Source: an uncultured Porphyromonadaceae bacterium
Lineage (GTDB): Bacteria; Bacteroidota; Bacteroidia; Bacteroidales; Muribaculaceae
Assembly (NCBI GenBank): GCA_947175295.1
Contig: CAMWMK010000018.1
Location: 1 to 49,605, forward strand
Direction of reading: 5' to 3'
Length of the DNA stretch: 49,605 nt
This document shows positions 37,914-48,259 of this stretch, one piece after another. The first letter of the stretch is position 1. Each line of letters starts with the position of its first letter. The translations under genes were made by a program, and so were the position numbers. The notes beneath the pieces were generated by a model that was not told where the DNA came from, did not search any database, and saw only the letters and a program-made list of their open reading frames with translations.

Positions 37914-40900
37914 TTACTTTACCATTACTTTCACTCCGGCACAGATGTATAGACCACGTGTAAGGTCTTCCGTTGTTACGTTTTCCCCTGCTTTTACGGA
38001 GAAACTACGTATTACCGAACCGTCAGGAGTTACGATGTCTGCATGGCAGTCGCGCATTGCGCTGACGCGGATTGCGCCGGGAGCGGGAGTCTCTACCATG
38101 ATTCCGTAGTTGATGTCGGATGTCGGGGTCATCACTCCGCTCCAGTCGCCGAATACGGGTATCTGGCTCGGCAGGTTGGATCCATACATGTAAGCTCCGA
38201 AGGGGAGGGTGTCGTCTTCATCTACAAACGCGCTTCCCAGCCAGTCGCGGCCGGCTGCTACGTTGACATTGAGGGAGCGTATACCCTGCTCCTCTACCGG
38301 CATGAATGTGCCTACGAACACTATTCCGTCTTTCCAATCCATGCTCATGGAAGTGGGCTCAATGGGATTAAGGGTCGTTTCCACGGCTGCGAAAGTCACC
38401 TTGCCGGGAATGCTGTAGCCTTCCACGTATTCCTCACTGTTGGGCATGGAGATGATGTATGGCACGAGGCTACTGATGGAATCGGATGCCTCCCATCCGT
38501 CGCCGCCGGCGTGATATAGCCAGAAAGGTTTCTTCTCATCCGCCGGCCCTGTCCATGCGTTGATGGGCACGAGTTCGTCGCCGTTTTCATGGATTATGCC
38601 CTCGGGCGCGAAGGGGAGCACGATGCTTTCCCATCCTGCGCATTCTCCTATCCTGGTAGGCATGGAGAATTCCTTGGTAAGCTGTATGGCCTTTACGTCG
38701 ATAGGCATGTGTGCTCTAAAGGGATATCCGGCCTGGAGGATTATTTGTTCGGCAGAGCCCCGTATTCCTTGTCCGTCTGGATCTGTCGGCACGAATCCGC
38801 CGATGTATGGATGCACCACTACGTTTACCGCATCCGCCGGTGCCTTGTCGGCCGCAAACACCCAGAGCAGGATGTTGGGGTTGCCGGCTTCTGTAAGCCT
38901 TCCGTTGGGCATGGCTTCGTTTGTGATGCCCCACATCACGGTGGTCAGCCGTTCCATACCCTTGAGCATTCCTTCATTGGCAAACCATAAGGAAAGGGTC
39001 TCGATGCGGCTTCCTGCGAAAACGCTGTCGCAAGGATCGGAAGTGGGGAATGTAGGTTGGAGGTCGAGGGTAGTGAGGTTGGGAAGTGACCCTAAGAACT
39101 GCAGGTCTTCCTTCTCGATCTCGCCTCCGTTGATCTGGAGGTAGGTATAGTCTTCAAGCCGGTCGCCCCAGGTGCCGAAACCTTCCGAGAGTCGGTGTCC
39201 GTTTCGCGCAGCCGCGCGTCGGCCCGTATTGAAATAGTCGATGTCTATGGCGATTGTATCGCTGCGGAATGCATTGTCGGATTTCATGATTGCGGTAAGG
39301 TGCGCCATATAGGTCACTTCATACTCGCGTTTGCCGATGCCTCCGTGGCGGTATACTCCGTCCATGAAAAGGCTTGCTTCCGCCCGGTCGGCCTCGGGTT
39401 CGTCATCGGCCGGACCGTAATGCACCGCATGTCCGTCATAGTCAAGTTTCGGAGCGCGGTGGAATACGATCGGCATTTCCACCGGCTCAGACCTGAGGGT
39501 CTCGTTGTAGTCGGCTATGGCCACGGCATTGAGGCGCAACATGCCCGGGACCACCTCTATTTCAGCGGGGGTACTGAGGCGTTGCTCTTCTCCGTCAATG
39601 GTCACTATGACATCATAGCTCAGAGGATGGTCTATGCCGATGATCCTTTCCCGATACATAGGGGTCAGCAGGGGAGCCTCGACGTTTTCTATGCTGTAGG
39701 TATATTCTGCCACAGGGGAATCGAAATAGTCGGGATGTACGGTATATGCCTTGATGATACCATGTCCCTCCAGCTCTATCGGACCGGTGTAAAGGTTGGA
39801 GTTCTCATCCGGATCGTTGCCGTCTGTGGTAAAATAGGTCGATCCTCCGCTAATTCCGGGAGTGATCGTCAGCCTCTGCTCATCGTCGAGAGAGAAAGTT
39901 GGAGCGGGGATCACATAGTCGGCGCGGCGATATACGAAAACGCTTATCTTCGAGTCCGTAAGTCCCTCTTTCCTTGCATAGGCCTTTATGCGGCAGTTCT
40001 CTTCCGGTTCGAAAGGCGACGAATAGACCTCACTTTCCTCATTTGGATTTGAGAAGTCGAGTGTATAGTGTATGATGGCGTCGGGAGTGTCGCTTGTAAT
40101 CGTTATGAGCCGCTTTTCCATGATGAATTTCGGAGCCGATGCGTGATAGGCTGTCACCTGATAGCTCACCACGGGTGAATCCTCCATTCCCTCCTTGTAT
40201 GCGATAGCCCTTACCAAAAGATTCTTCTCCACATATACAGGCTCTGTATATATCGGGCTGCTTGCATTTGGTGTAGAGCCATCAAGTGTATAATGGATGG
40301 TCGATCCGGGAGTCTCGCAGAGGATCTGGACGTGAGTGTCGTCATACATGCCGAAGCGTGGCCAGAGCACCATGTTTTCCGCCATTCCGCTGTCAGGATT
40401 GGGAGTTCCTGGCTCGCCGGGACTTGTAGGGTCATAATTATAGGTATAGTTGGCGGTCAGTGTCACATGTCTGTCGGGCATGGTATAGGAGAACTGTGAT
40501 GTTTCCGCTACGACATTGCCTTCTTCATCCGTCCAGTTTACAAAGTGATAGTAGGTATTGGCACGTGCGCTGACCGTGAAACTCGACCCTGCGAGATGCT
40601 CTCCCGCGCCTGACAGCGAGGCTGCTCCTTCAGGATTGGCCCTCAAAGTCAGATTGTGCGGAATGCTGGGAACGCTTGGCTCTGCCGGACTTGTCGGATC
40701 ATAGGCGAAGTTGGCCACGAGGGTCTGGTCGCCTAATGGCACAGTGAAGTCAAGCGTTGTCGAAGTCCCGATCTCTATGCCGTTTCTTGTCCAGTTGACA
40801 AATCTGTAGTTTGAATTTGTTCTTACCGAGAAACGTTGAGTACTGCCGACTTCATATTCTCCCGTATAATTGGCATATAGAGAGCCTCCTTCCGCCGGAT

Positions 40901-41297
40901 TCATCTGAAAACTGATATAGGATACATTCTTGAATTCGGGCGTGGATGGTTCTGCAGGAGATGTCGGATCATATACAAAACGGGCGATAAGGTTGACGTT
41001 TTTGGTTGGCATCACATATGTGAAGGATGATGTGGTTGACACGATTGTGCCTTCGTCATCTTCCCAGCCGGTAAAACGGTATCCTGTAGTTGTGGACACA
41101 CTTACATTGACATTTCTGCCGAATGCATATGTGCCTGCGCCCGACATACTGTATCCCGCATTCGCTGGCACACACCGAGTGGTCAGTGTAAAGTTGACCC
41201 CCGGCTCCGGCGGATCCGTCGGATTGTATTGGGCTTTCGCCGTCGTGCTCCAAAGTAGGAGCACGAGCAGCGGAAGCAATGATTTGAGTATCCTCAT
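37914..41297 (-). CDS. Large surface protein: InlB-like repeats plus chitobiase-type domains
   Basis: The 1127-residue protein has a signal peptide MRILKSLLPLLVLLLWSTTA. Three divergent InlB B-type repeats follow at about 32-285, each separated by YDPTSPAEP or YDPTSPGEP linkers, with GYRFTGWEDDEG, NYRFVNWTRNG and YYHFVNWTDEEG. Three chitobiase/hexosaminidase C-terminal-like (CHB_HEX_C) domains at about 305-545 contain STIHYTLDGSTPNASSP and similar segments. The C-terminal 480 residues are paralogous to the end of the 44803-47991 protein (KPFWLYHAGGDGWEASD, VPYIISMPNSEEYV) and finish with a sorting-type tail (TRGLYICAGVKVMVK). Probable adhesin or glycan binder. Its three linkers are almost identical, a possible recombination point. 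Confidence 0.88.
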   Translation of the reverse strand: MRILKSLLPLLVLLLWSTTAKAQYNPTDPPEPGVNFTLTTRCVPANAGYSMSGAGTYAFGRNVNVSVSTTTGYRFTGWEDDEGTIVSTTSSFTYVMPTKNVNLIARFVYDPTSPAEPSTPEFKNVSYISFQMNPAEGGSLYANYTGEYEVGSTQRFSVRTNSNYRFVNWTRNGIEIGTSTTLDFTVPLGDQTLVANFAYDPTSPAEPSVPSIPHNLTLRANPEGAASLSGAGEHLAGSSFTVSARANTYYHFVNWTDEEGNVVAETSQFSYTMPDRHVTLTANYTYNYDPTSPGEPGTPNPDSGMAENMVLWPRFGMYDDTHVQILCETPGSTIHYTLDGSTPNASSPIYTEPVYVEKNLLVRAIAYKEGMEDSPVVSYQVTAYHASAPKFIMEKRLITITSDTPDAIIHYTLDFSNPNEESEVYSSPFEPEENCRIKAYARKEGLTDSKISVFVYRRADYVIPAPTFSLDDEQRLTITPGISGGSTYFTTDGNDPDENSNLYTGPIELEGHGIIKAYTVHPDYFDSPVAEYTYSIENVEAPLLTPMYRERIIGIDHPLSYDVIVTIDGEEQRLSTPAEIEVVPGMLRLNAVAIADYNETLRSEPVEMPIVFHRAPKLDYDGHAVHYGPADDEPEADRAEASLFMDGVYRHGGIGKREYEVTYMAHLTAIMKSDNAFRSDTIAIDIDYFNTGRRAAARNGHRLSEGFGTWGDRLEDYTYLQINGGEIEKEDLQFLGSLPNLTTLDLQPTFPTSDPCDSVFAGSRIETLSLWFANEGMLKGMERLTTVMWGITNEAMPNGRLTEAGNPNILLWVFAADKAPADAVNVVVHPYIGGFVPTDPDGQGIRGSAEQIILQAGYPFRAHMPIDVKAIQLTKEFSMPTRIGECAGWESIVLPFAPEGIIHENGDELVPINAWTGPADEKKPFWLYHAGGDGWEASDSISSLVPYIISMPNSEEYVEGYSIPGKVTFAAVETTLNPIEPTSMSMDWKDGIVFVGTFMPVEEQGIRSLNVNVAAGRDWLGSAFVDEDDTLPFGAYMYGSNLPSQIPVFGDWSGVMTPTSDINYGIMVETPAPGAIRVSAMRDCHADIVTPDGSVIRSFSVKAGENVTTEDLTRGLYICAGVKVMVK

Positions 41298-41327
41298 ATA
41301 TTCATATATTATGGGGGTTGATGGTTT

Positions 41328-44300
41328 TTACTTAACGATTGTCTTGTAAGACTCTCCGTTTACTTTTACTACGTAGACGCCACCGGCTACCGGAACGTCA
41401 ACGATGCCGTTTTCGGCCTCGGTATTGGTGATGACGCTGCCGTCGGTAGCGAAAACTGTCACTGCGCTGCCGGCAGGTGCGCTGACGGAGATTGAGCCGG
41501 TTCCGCCGATCACCTTAACTGCGTCGGTTGCGTCAACGCCTTCAACCGAGTTTACAGTGGGAGCGAAACGGATTGAGAAACGCTTGTTGTCGATTCCGGT
41601 CTTGGAGGCTGTGAAGAAGTAGTCGCCTTCTGTGAGGTCTGCCTCCATTCCGGTCTCTGCGTCGTAGAGCCATGCCTTGCGGTCGGCGCGGCGTGCCGAG
41701 ATGCGGTAGGTGCGGTCAGCGGCGGGAAGAAGTACGCCGAGGGCTACGTTGCCGTCTTCGTAGGGACGCTCGTTGATGGCCATCGGATGTCCCTCTGAGC
41801 CGAGTGTATAGAGCTGTGCCACGTCTGCGTTCATGGTCATGAACTTGGAGGCATCGCGTACTGTCTCGTATGCTAATGAGGCCTGTTCGTTGAGCACTAC
41901 GCGTGTGTAGTCGTCTGCCTCCTCATTGTCGTCGCAGAAGAGTTCGAGGTTGAGCTTATGGCGGTTTTCATCTACTGTTGCAGGACGCGGAGCGCGTGAG
42001 CGGTCGATGGTGGTGTTGACCTGACGGCCTACGAGAGGCATTCCGGTAGAGAGGTCGGCTGTAGATTTCTGTACGAAGAAGGGCTGCATGGGACGGAGCA
42101 CAAAGGTGTCGTCGCCACGGTCTCCGTCGTTGAGTGAATAGGCCTTATAAGTGCTTCCTGTCCAAACTGTAATGGGGGCCTGCATGTCGATGTAGTAGAT
42201 GTCGTAGTAGGTGGGGTAGGGGTTTGCTACGAAGTTCCATCCGGCGTTGGCTTCAGTTTCGCATGCATTGTCAGCAAGGTCATAGTTGACTTGGTTGCTT
42301 CCGAAGAATTTGTCATGTTCGGAGGTCGAAGCTGCCGGAAGGCGAAGCCAACCGGTTTCTTTAGCCTGGAAGATATATCCTTGTCCACCCTTTAACACTC
42401 CATCTGATGGAACGTTCACCCAGTTGCCCGAAGTCGCATTTTGATTTGCACGTCTGGCTCCGTCATAATAACGTATTACCCATGAGTCAGTGGCCGTATA
42501 GCTGACTTCTCTCATATTGACGTCCGTTACTGGTGAGAAAAAGAACCATTTGTCTTTAGTCCCGACGTAGAATTCTGTGACAAGTTGATTCGCTTTTAAG
42601 GAATTGCTCTGACTGAGTACCGTAGCCGGTGATGTTTCGCTGATTTTGTATGTGAATTCATTGAAGGTCTGCTCGGAGTTGGAATCCAGGGTAAGTACGC
42701 TTCCTGTCATCATCTCTACAGACGGATTGCCTCGCATTACAAGAGTATTATTAAGGTTTAGTGTACCGCGTATTGCCCAATAGTCATTGATTGATGCCTC
42801 ATCTCCTTTTATCGTATTCCTGAAGTTATACCAGTAGGAGTCGGCACGATAAGTGTCAAACGCGAAGTCGGGTACGACTAATGTCACGTTGCTTTTGGTT
42901 ACACTGCGAAATGGGTCACATTGTTCACTGTAGTAACCAATCTTGATAGTGGGAGGAGTAGCACAGGGAAGAATTACTTTTTCAAGGGCTGTACAAGAGC
43001 TGAAGGTATAATTCATATTCCAGCAATGGGAGTTCAGATGTATTTCCTTTAACTGACTTGAATACTCAAAAGCGGCTTCTCCTAATGTAGATACATTTTT
43101 AGGTAGAAATAGGTATTCGAGACTGGAATAAGCGAATGCTTCGCTGCCTATGGATTGGAGGGATTCAGGAAGATCTACTGAGGTAAATCCTGTTTTGTAG
43201 AATGCGTTTGAATTGATATCCGTCAGATTGCTTGGAATATTTATATCCTTCAATGCGGCACATTGATATGCGGTATAAGAAGGTATTATAGTTAATCCTT
43301 CGGAAAGATGTAGTTTTGTCAAGGCCGTGCAGTTGTAAAATAAATACGATCCTATGCTTGTAACTGTATTTGGCATATCAAACTCCATGATTCTCGTTCC
43401 TCGGAAAGTATATTCTCCTATTGAAGAGAGCTTAGAGTTTTCCATGAAGGATATGTAAAGCAATGGGGTGTCTCTCCAGACTTCGTTACCGATGGTTTCT
43501 ACGGATGATGGAATGTTGATCTGATAGAAATTTGTACCATAGAAAGCTTTGTTCCCAATTTTTGTTACTGTTTCCGGTAGCATTACAGTGCTGAGATGCG
43601 ACCTCCCTTCGCATGCGCTTGCAGGAACTTCTGTTATTCCTGTCTGTGTAAAGTCAATTGCCCGTATTCCGGTAGCAAGCTTCAATTTCGCCCAATCATC
43701 TGAATTCATGGCTCCGTTTATCTTCAGGAGTTCCATATTCTGGATGGGCTGTCCTTCCATTACCTGTGTTAGACGTGTTCCTAATTCACCCGGAGTGTTC
43801 AATGTGACTTCATACCAATTCTGTTCAAGACGTATTTCACGGAGATGTACGCTATTTGTATAATTCTTATCGGAACTCTCTCCTACGAATTCTACTGTGT
43901 GGGTGCCGGGAAGGAGTACTACTGAACCGCTTTTCCATTTATAGTCAGAATTGGTATCCCATACCACTCCGTCTACATAAACACTCGTAGTGTAATAGCT
44001 TGAGTTGTTTCCCTTCATCATTTGATATCCAAAAAGGGATGGTTTCTCAATCGTAAATGTTGTTGAGGTCTTTGATGAATATCCTCTTTGAGATCTGACA
44101 TAGCCATCCTCCGTTACCCACATCTTGTTGAGTTCATTGTCGTTGTCAAAATTAAGTGGGAGGGATCCTTCTTTCAGGCAGGCCGATTCGAGTTCCTTGC
44201 ATTCCCACACGCGTATGTCTCGGATGCCGCCCCAATAATTGGAATTGTATGAGTTTTTGTAGTTGGAGCTTGATCTTAACTGCACGGTATGGTTTCCTGC

Positions 44301-44723
44301 CGGTACCAGTACTACAGCTTTGTTGGCGTCGGATGTCCATGAGGAATTTTTTAAGGATTTCCGTTGCTCGCCATCAACGATTAATGAAAGTTCATCCTCA
44401 TTTGCTCGTTCATATCTCCTATACTTGAAGCTGATTTCTGTAGGATAGGCTGAGGAGTATGTGAAGGTGAGGGTAGATGTGAAGACAAAGTCTGCCTCTG
44501 TTTCCGGGGTGCGTATATATGAGCCATCGCTGTCCGAGTCGATATACCACGGATGCTCCGAATCGTTGGTCCACTTGACAGGTACTGAGCCGTCCACAAG
44601 GATGGCGGCGTTGATGTCGTCGGAATAGAGTTGCGCGGAGGCTGTGGCGAATCCGCACAGCACTGCGAGCAGCATCGCCAGAAGGCGGAGTCGGTCTGCT
44701 TTCTTAAGTAAGTTGTCTGTCAT
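41328..44723 (-). CDS. Large BspA-like leucine-rich-repeat surface protein
   Basis: The 1131-residue protein has a hydrophobic signal segment (about 9-30). Two copies of a beta-sandwich module follow at about 32-300 (VKWTNDSEHPWYIDSDSD and LNKMWVTEDGYVRSQRG; LVPAGNHTVQLRSSS and LLPGTHTVEFVGESS). BspA LRR_5 repeats occupy about 345-620 (KIGNKAFYGTNFYQINIPSS, SIGSEAFAYSSLEYLFLPKN). A C-terminal region common in secreted Bacteroidales proteins ends in a tail with VTVFATDGSVIT and GGVYVVKVNGESYKTIVK. Probable surface adhesin. It is flanked by two other exported giants on the same strand with gaps of 30 and 79 bases. Confidence 0.9.
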   Translation of the reverse strand: MTDNLLKKADRLRLLAMLLAVLCGFATASAQLYSDDINAAILVDGSVPVKWTNDSEHPWYIDSDSDGSYIRTPETEADFVFTSTLTFTYSSAYPTEISFKYRRYERANEDELSLIVDGEQRKSLKNSSWTSDANKAVVLVPAGNHTVQLRSSSNYKNSYNSNYWGGIRDIRVWECKELESACLKEGSLPLNFDNDNELNKMWVTEDGYVRSQRGYSSKTSTTFTIEKPSLFGYQMMKGNNSSYYTTSVYVDGVVWDTNSDYKWKSGSVVLLPGTHTVEFVGESSDKNYTNSVHLREIRLEQNWYEVTLNTPGELGTRLTQVMEGQPIQNMELLKINGAMNSDDWAKLKLATGIRAIDFTQTGITEVPASACEGRSHLSTVMLPETVTKIGNKAFYGTNFYQINIPSSVETIGNEVWRDTPLLYISFMENSKLSSIGEYTFRGTRIMEFDMPNTVTSIGSYLFYNCTALTKLHLSEGLTIIPSYTAYQCAALKDINIPSNLTDINSNAFYKTGFTSVDLPESLQSIGSEAFAYSSLEYLFLPKNVSTLGEAAFEYSSQLKEIHLNSHCWNMNYTFSSCTALEKVILPCATPPTIKIGYYSEQCDPFRSVTKSNVTLVVPDFAFDTYRADSYWYNFRNTIKGDEASINDYWAIRGTLNLNNTLVMRGNPSVEMMTGSVLTLDSNSEQTFNEFTYKISETSPATVLSQSNSLKANQLVTEFYVGTKDKWFFFSPVTDVNMREVSYTATDSWVIRYYDGARRANQNATSGNWVNVPSDGVLKGGQGYIFQAKETGWLRLPAASTSEHDKFFGSNQVNYDLADNACETEANAGWNFVANPYPTYYDIYYIDMQAPITVWTGSTYKAYSLNDGDRGDDTFVLRPMQPFFVQKSTADLSTGMPLVGRQVNTTIDRSRAPRPATVDENRHKLNLELFCDDNEEADDYTRVVLNEQASLAYETVRDASKFMTMNADVAQLYTLGSEGHPMAINERPYEDGNVALGVLLPAADRTYRISARRADRKAWLYDAETGMEADLTEGDYFFTASKTGIDNKRFSIRFAPTVNSVEGVDATDAVKVIGGTGSISVSAPAGSAVTVFATDGSVITNTEAENGIVDVPVAGGVYVVKVNGESYKTIVK

Positions 44724-44764
44724 TGTTGATTGTTTTATTTGGTTGTTGTTTTGTTCGTTTTGGT

Positions 44765-44794
44765 ACCGGGCCTACGTTTCACGGTAGACCCGGT
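44765..44794. terminator. Hairpin after the 44803-47991 gene
   Basis: ACCGGGCCTACG and CGGTAG-A-CCCGGT form a 12-bp stem with one bulge and a 5-base loop. It lies 8 bases past the stop. No T-run follows on the minus strand, so it may reduce rather than abolish read-through into the next gene. Confidence 0.5.
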
Positions 44795-44802
44795 TGGAGA
44801 TA

Positions 44803-47800
44803 TTATCTTACCATCACCTTTCTACCTGCCACTATGTAGAGGTCGCGGGTGAGGCCTTCGAGAGTCTGCGCTTCTCCGGGCTTCAGATGGAGCATGCGGA
44901 TTGTAACGCCTGTAGCGGTGACTACCGCCACTCTGCGTTCGCGTCCGCTGCATATCCTCAGAATTCCGGGAGCAGGAGTCTCTATCAGCAGACCCGCGTC
45001 AACAATCATCGGCATGTCTACCGAACTGGACTCTCCGAACAGCGGAATGACCTTCCTTGCAGGTGCACCGCTTACGTACGCCCCGAAGGGTAGGGTAGTG
45101 CTGTCGGGTACGAACTTGCTGCCCGGCTCCAGCCCCCCTTCCGTGGAGTTGACGTTGAGCGTGTGAACCCCCTCCATCGGCATGAAGGTGCCTTCAAACG
45201 TCATGCCGTCTACCCAGTAATCCGAAGATGCAAGACTGCTTTCCGGACCAAGATTGACATTATTCGCGCTGAACGTAACCTTTCCGCCGAGGTTGAATTC
45301 CTTGACGTAATCAGGATTTTCGGGCATCGAGATTATGTAGGGCACGCAGGCTTTTATATCCCGGGCTGCCTCCCATCCGTCTGATGTGGCTTGGTAGAGC
45401 CAGAAGGGCTTCCTACTGTCCTCCTGGCCCTCCCAGGAGGCGAAAGGCAATGCCGGACCATTGACTTCATGAGTGTATTCCGTCGGTGAGAACGGAAGCA
45501 CTATCGTCTCCCATCCGCGGCAGGTGTCTATCGCGGTGGTCTGCGTGAAGTCGTGGGTCAGCGATACCCGATTTGCGTGGATATTGCGCGCGACATAGTA
45601 TGGATGGCCGTAATGGAGGGTTATTTCAGACGCGATTCCTTGACGGACTATGTTGAGGTCTGAGCTGTCCGGAACATCCGTGGAGGCTGGAACGTACAGC
45701 AGTACGTTGGGGTTCTCAAATCCGTGGGTCAGGTCTTCGCCTACGTTCATGCTTTCGGAGTTCCATACCACAGAACTGAGGAGTGGCGCTCCCGAGAGTA
45801 TGCTGTCGCCGCATTCGGCCATATCAGCCGGGAGGCTGATGGAGATGAGCCTTGAGTCCCTGAAGGCATTGTCGGGGATATGAGCGTCGGCTACATCCTC
45901 GAGGTCGAGGTGGCGCAGTTCGCTCATCGATCGTATGAAGGCGTAGTCGTCGGCGTTGAGTCGCCCTTCTATGCGGAAGTCGGTCACTTTCGTCGGCAAT
46001 TCACTGTCCCATTCGAACGCTGATGCGAGCAGTCCTTCAGTGGTGGTCTCCGCATGCTCTTCATCGGAATAGTAGTCGATCTTCAGCTGAGTCTCTTCCG
46101 AGTTCATGTATCTTTCCTTCACGGCTATGGCGCGGATGGTGCAGATACCTTCTGCGTCGAATTCTCCCTCATACTTTATGCCGTCCGAAGGTTCTGTGCC
46201 GTCGGTGGTATAGAGTATTGAGGCGCCGCTTTCAGCAGTCTTGAGGCTGACATAGTGGCCATGGTAGTCAGTAGAGACCCCGGCGCACTGCATTTCTGAT
46301 ACCTCTATCGTGGCCATATCGGAGTCGTTCCAGCCATCGCGTGTAGCTTTGGCGTAGACCGTGCAGTTATTCGTGATTGAGATAGGAGTGGAATATTCTA
46401 TCCATTCGTCCGTATCCTGGCTGAATGCATGGAATATCTTTGCTACTTCGGTAGCGCATTCGATGGTCAGCATCCTTGATGCTGAGTCGAATCTTCCGTA
46501 GGGAGTCGAAACTTTGTAGCTATCTATAATGTACTCAGCTATTGCCGAAGGCTCTATGTCGCTTCCCTCGACCCAAGCCTTGGCCTTTATGGTTGTGTTT
46601 CGTTTAAGCGGGAAAGGTTCGGAGTAAACAGTACTTTCTTCGTTAGGTTCTTTGCTGTCGAGGGTATAGCGGATGACGACATCCTCACGTGTGCAGCTGA
46701 TGGTCACTGTCTCGTCCTCATATGCGATGATAGGCATCGGCACTTGGTTAGGAGTGTCCATGAGATGCAGGGTGAAATTTTGAACTTCCATATCCTCCAC
46801 GCTGTGGAGCACACCAAAATATTCACCTGCTTCAAGCTTCAGCATAGCCATCCCCTTAACCTGTGAGGACGTAAGAGCCACAAGCTTTTCTTCTTCTCTA
46901 TAGATGTCAAGGGCGATGGGGATATCAGAGCGGAAATATAGTGAATCACCAAGTGATGTGAATTTTATCGCCTTGAACTCAAGTGCGGAGGGAACCGAGA
47001 AGGTATGCTTGGAATTTATCTCCATCGCTATAGCTGTGGTGGAGAAATTATTGGAAATACCTAATTTCCATTTCTGTGGAGCTGCCCAACCAAATTCCGT
47101 ACGAACTTGCATCGTATAGTCGATGCTATCGTGTGCGGCAAGGTAGACACGGTCGCCATCAAACGAAGGACTGAGATTCCTGATACTCGGGTGGACGCTG
47201 TCGGGAATATTAACATCAAAGGTATAGTTATCAACAAACTGATGCTCTACCTCAACATAACCGAAGTCCGTGCCGTTGAGGAAATGACGATAGCCGATAA
47301 TAGGCTGTCGTTTTTCGGTTTTGTCGAATACCAATAGTTTATGGTAGATCGGACTCCAGTCTCCGTCTCCGTCGCGCGTGCGGAGATTGAAGTAGTGTGC
47401 TCCGCCGCTTTTGTCGAATGCGGAGAGGTCTACCTCAAAACTTGTCGGATTGCCTGTGGCGTTGCCTGTCACGCGATTGGCATAGTCGTTGTCGAGCCAG
47501 TACTCGTAATGGGTAAATCTGGATGCGTTTGACTCGGAGTAGAAGTATCTTATGAAAGGTGTGCTCCAGACTCCCTCGCCTGTCATGATACGGTAGTTGA
47601 ATCGGTGGAAACCTGGGTTTACTCCAGTCAAGTCAATGTCGTAGGAATTGACTCCCGAAGAGAGTACCCCGGAGGTTTTCGTGCTGTAGTTGTCATCGAT
47701 CCAGTATTCATATGCCATAGCGTTTATAACTCCGGTGAGATTGAGGATCATCTTTCGGTAGACACTGCCCCAATTCCCATCTCCATACCCGAGACGGCAG

Positions 47801-47991
47801 TTGAAGTAATGCGTTCCTTGGGGAATTGAGGACATGTCAATTTCAAGATTGAGTGTAGAGCCGGCTATGGAACCGGTTTGCGTCGCCGATACATCATGGT
47901 CAAACCACCACTCATAGCTGTCCGGCGCGGCGGCAAACGTAGCGCTGACAGTCAGGAGCAAGGCTGAAATTAAAGAATATAATTTTCCCAT
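44803..47991 (-). CDS. Large surface protein: YEYW repeats plus chitobiase-type domains
   Basis: From the ATG at 47991 (MGKLYSLISALLLTVSATFA) the product is 1062 residues; a longer frame to 48096 has no signal peptide and is rejected. Three or four repeats of about 60 residues at about 22-235 carry YEWWFDHD, YEYWIDDNY or YEYWLDNDY and end in GDGNWG or GDGDWSP, seen in other Bacteroidales exported proteins. CHB_HEX_C-like domains follow at about 415-630 (VVIRYTLDSKEPNEESTVYS). The last 430 residues match the C-terminal half of the 37914-41297 protein and end TRDLYIVAGRKVMVR. Probable surface glycan-binding protein. It is preceded by a MITE-like insertion in its upstream region. Confidence 0.88.
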   Translation of the reverse strand: MGKLYSLISALLLTVSATFAAAPDSYEWWFDHDVSATQTGSIAGSTLNLEIDMSSIPQGTHYFNCRLGYGDGNWGSVYRKMILNLTGVINAMAYEYWIDDNYSTKTSGVLSSGVNSYDIDLTGVNPGFHRFNYRIMTGEGVWSTPFIRYFYSESNASRFTHYEYWLDNDYANRVTGNATGNPTSFEVDLSAFDKSGGAHYFNLRTRDGDGDWSPIYHKLLVFDKTEKRQPIIGYRHFLNGTDFGYVEVEHQFVDNYTFDVNIPDSVHPSIRNLSPSFDGDRVYLAAHDSIDYTMQVRTEFGWAAPQKWKLGISNNFSTTAIAMEINSKHTFSVPSALEFKAIKFTSLGDSLYFRSDIPIALDIYREEEKLVALTSSQVKGMAMLKLEAGEYFGVLHSVEDMEVQNFTLHLMDTPNQVPMPIIAYEDETVTISCTREDVVIRYTLDSKEPNEESTVYSEPFPLKRNTTIKAKAWVEGSDIEPSAIAEYIIDSYKVSTPYGRFDSASRMLTIECATEVAKIFHAFSQDTDEWIEYSTPISITNNCTVYAKATRDGWNDSDMATIEVSEMQCAGVSTDYHGHYVSLKTAESGASILYTTDGTEPSDGIKYEGEFDAEGICTIRAIAVKERYMNSEETQLKIDYYSDEEHAETTTEGLLASAFEWDSELPTKVTDFRIEGRLNADDYAFIRSMSELRHLDLEDVADAHIPDNAFRDSRLISISLPADMAECGDSILSGAPLLSSVVWNSESMNVGEDLTHGFENPNVLLYVPASTDVPDSSDLNIVRQGIASEITLHYGHPYYVARNIHANRVSLTHDFTQTTAIDTCRGWETIVLPFSPTEYTHEVNGPALPFASWEGQEDSRKPFWLYQATSDGWEAARDIKACVPYIISMPENPDYVKEFNLGGKVTFSANNVNLGPESSLASSDYWVDGMTFEGTFMPMEGVHTLNVNSTEGGLEPGSKFVPDSTTLPFGAYVSGAPARKVIPLFGESSSVDMPMIVDAGLLIETPAPGILRICSGRERRVAVVTATGVTIRMLHLKPGEAQTLEGLTRDLYIVAGRKVMVR

Positions 47992-48081
47992 AGGGATTAA
48001 TCTTTTGGTATTTGTCGAAATTGTAAATGTAGTTGGCACACTCCTGAGTGTGTTAGTGCACGCCCTCCTCTGACTTTTGTT

Positions 48082-48259
48082 ATCTGAGTTTTCCACTAAT
48101 TTGTACTAATAAATCATAAACTTTGATATAAAATATGTTTCGAATTCCGAGCTATTATATATGGGTATAATTGTACCTATACATTATAGAGCTAAAAAAT
48201 TCCATATTTAATTCATAGCGAATTACAATTATAGGTTCTTTTTATAGGAAAACTCAGAT
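48082..48259. mobile_element. MITE-like element, 178 bp
   Basis: A perfect 13-bp inverted pair, ATCTGAGTTTTCC (48082-48094) and GGAAAACTCAGAT (48247-48259), bounds 152 AT-rich bases with no coding capacity. The element is flanked by TTGTT on both sides (48077-48081 and 48260-48264), a plausible 5-bp target duplication. Inside is a near-palindrome GGTATAATTGTACC (48164-48177). The rest of the 47992-48383 gap holds a small hairpin (48037-48052) and a GACATTG direct repeat (48352 region). The element family is not known to me. Confidence 0.6.
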
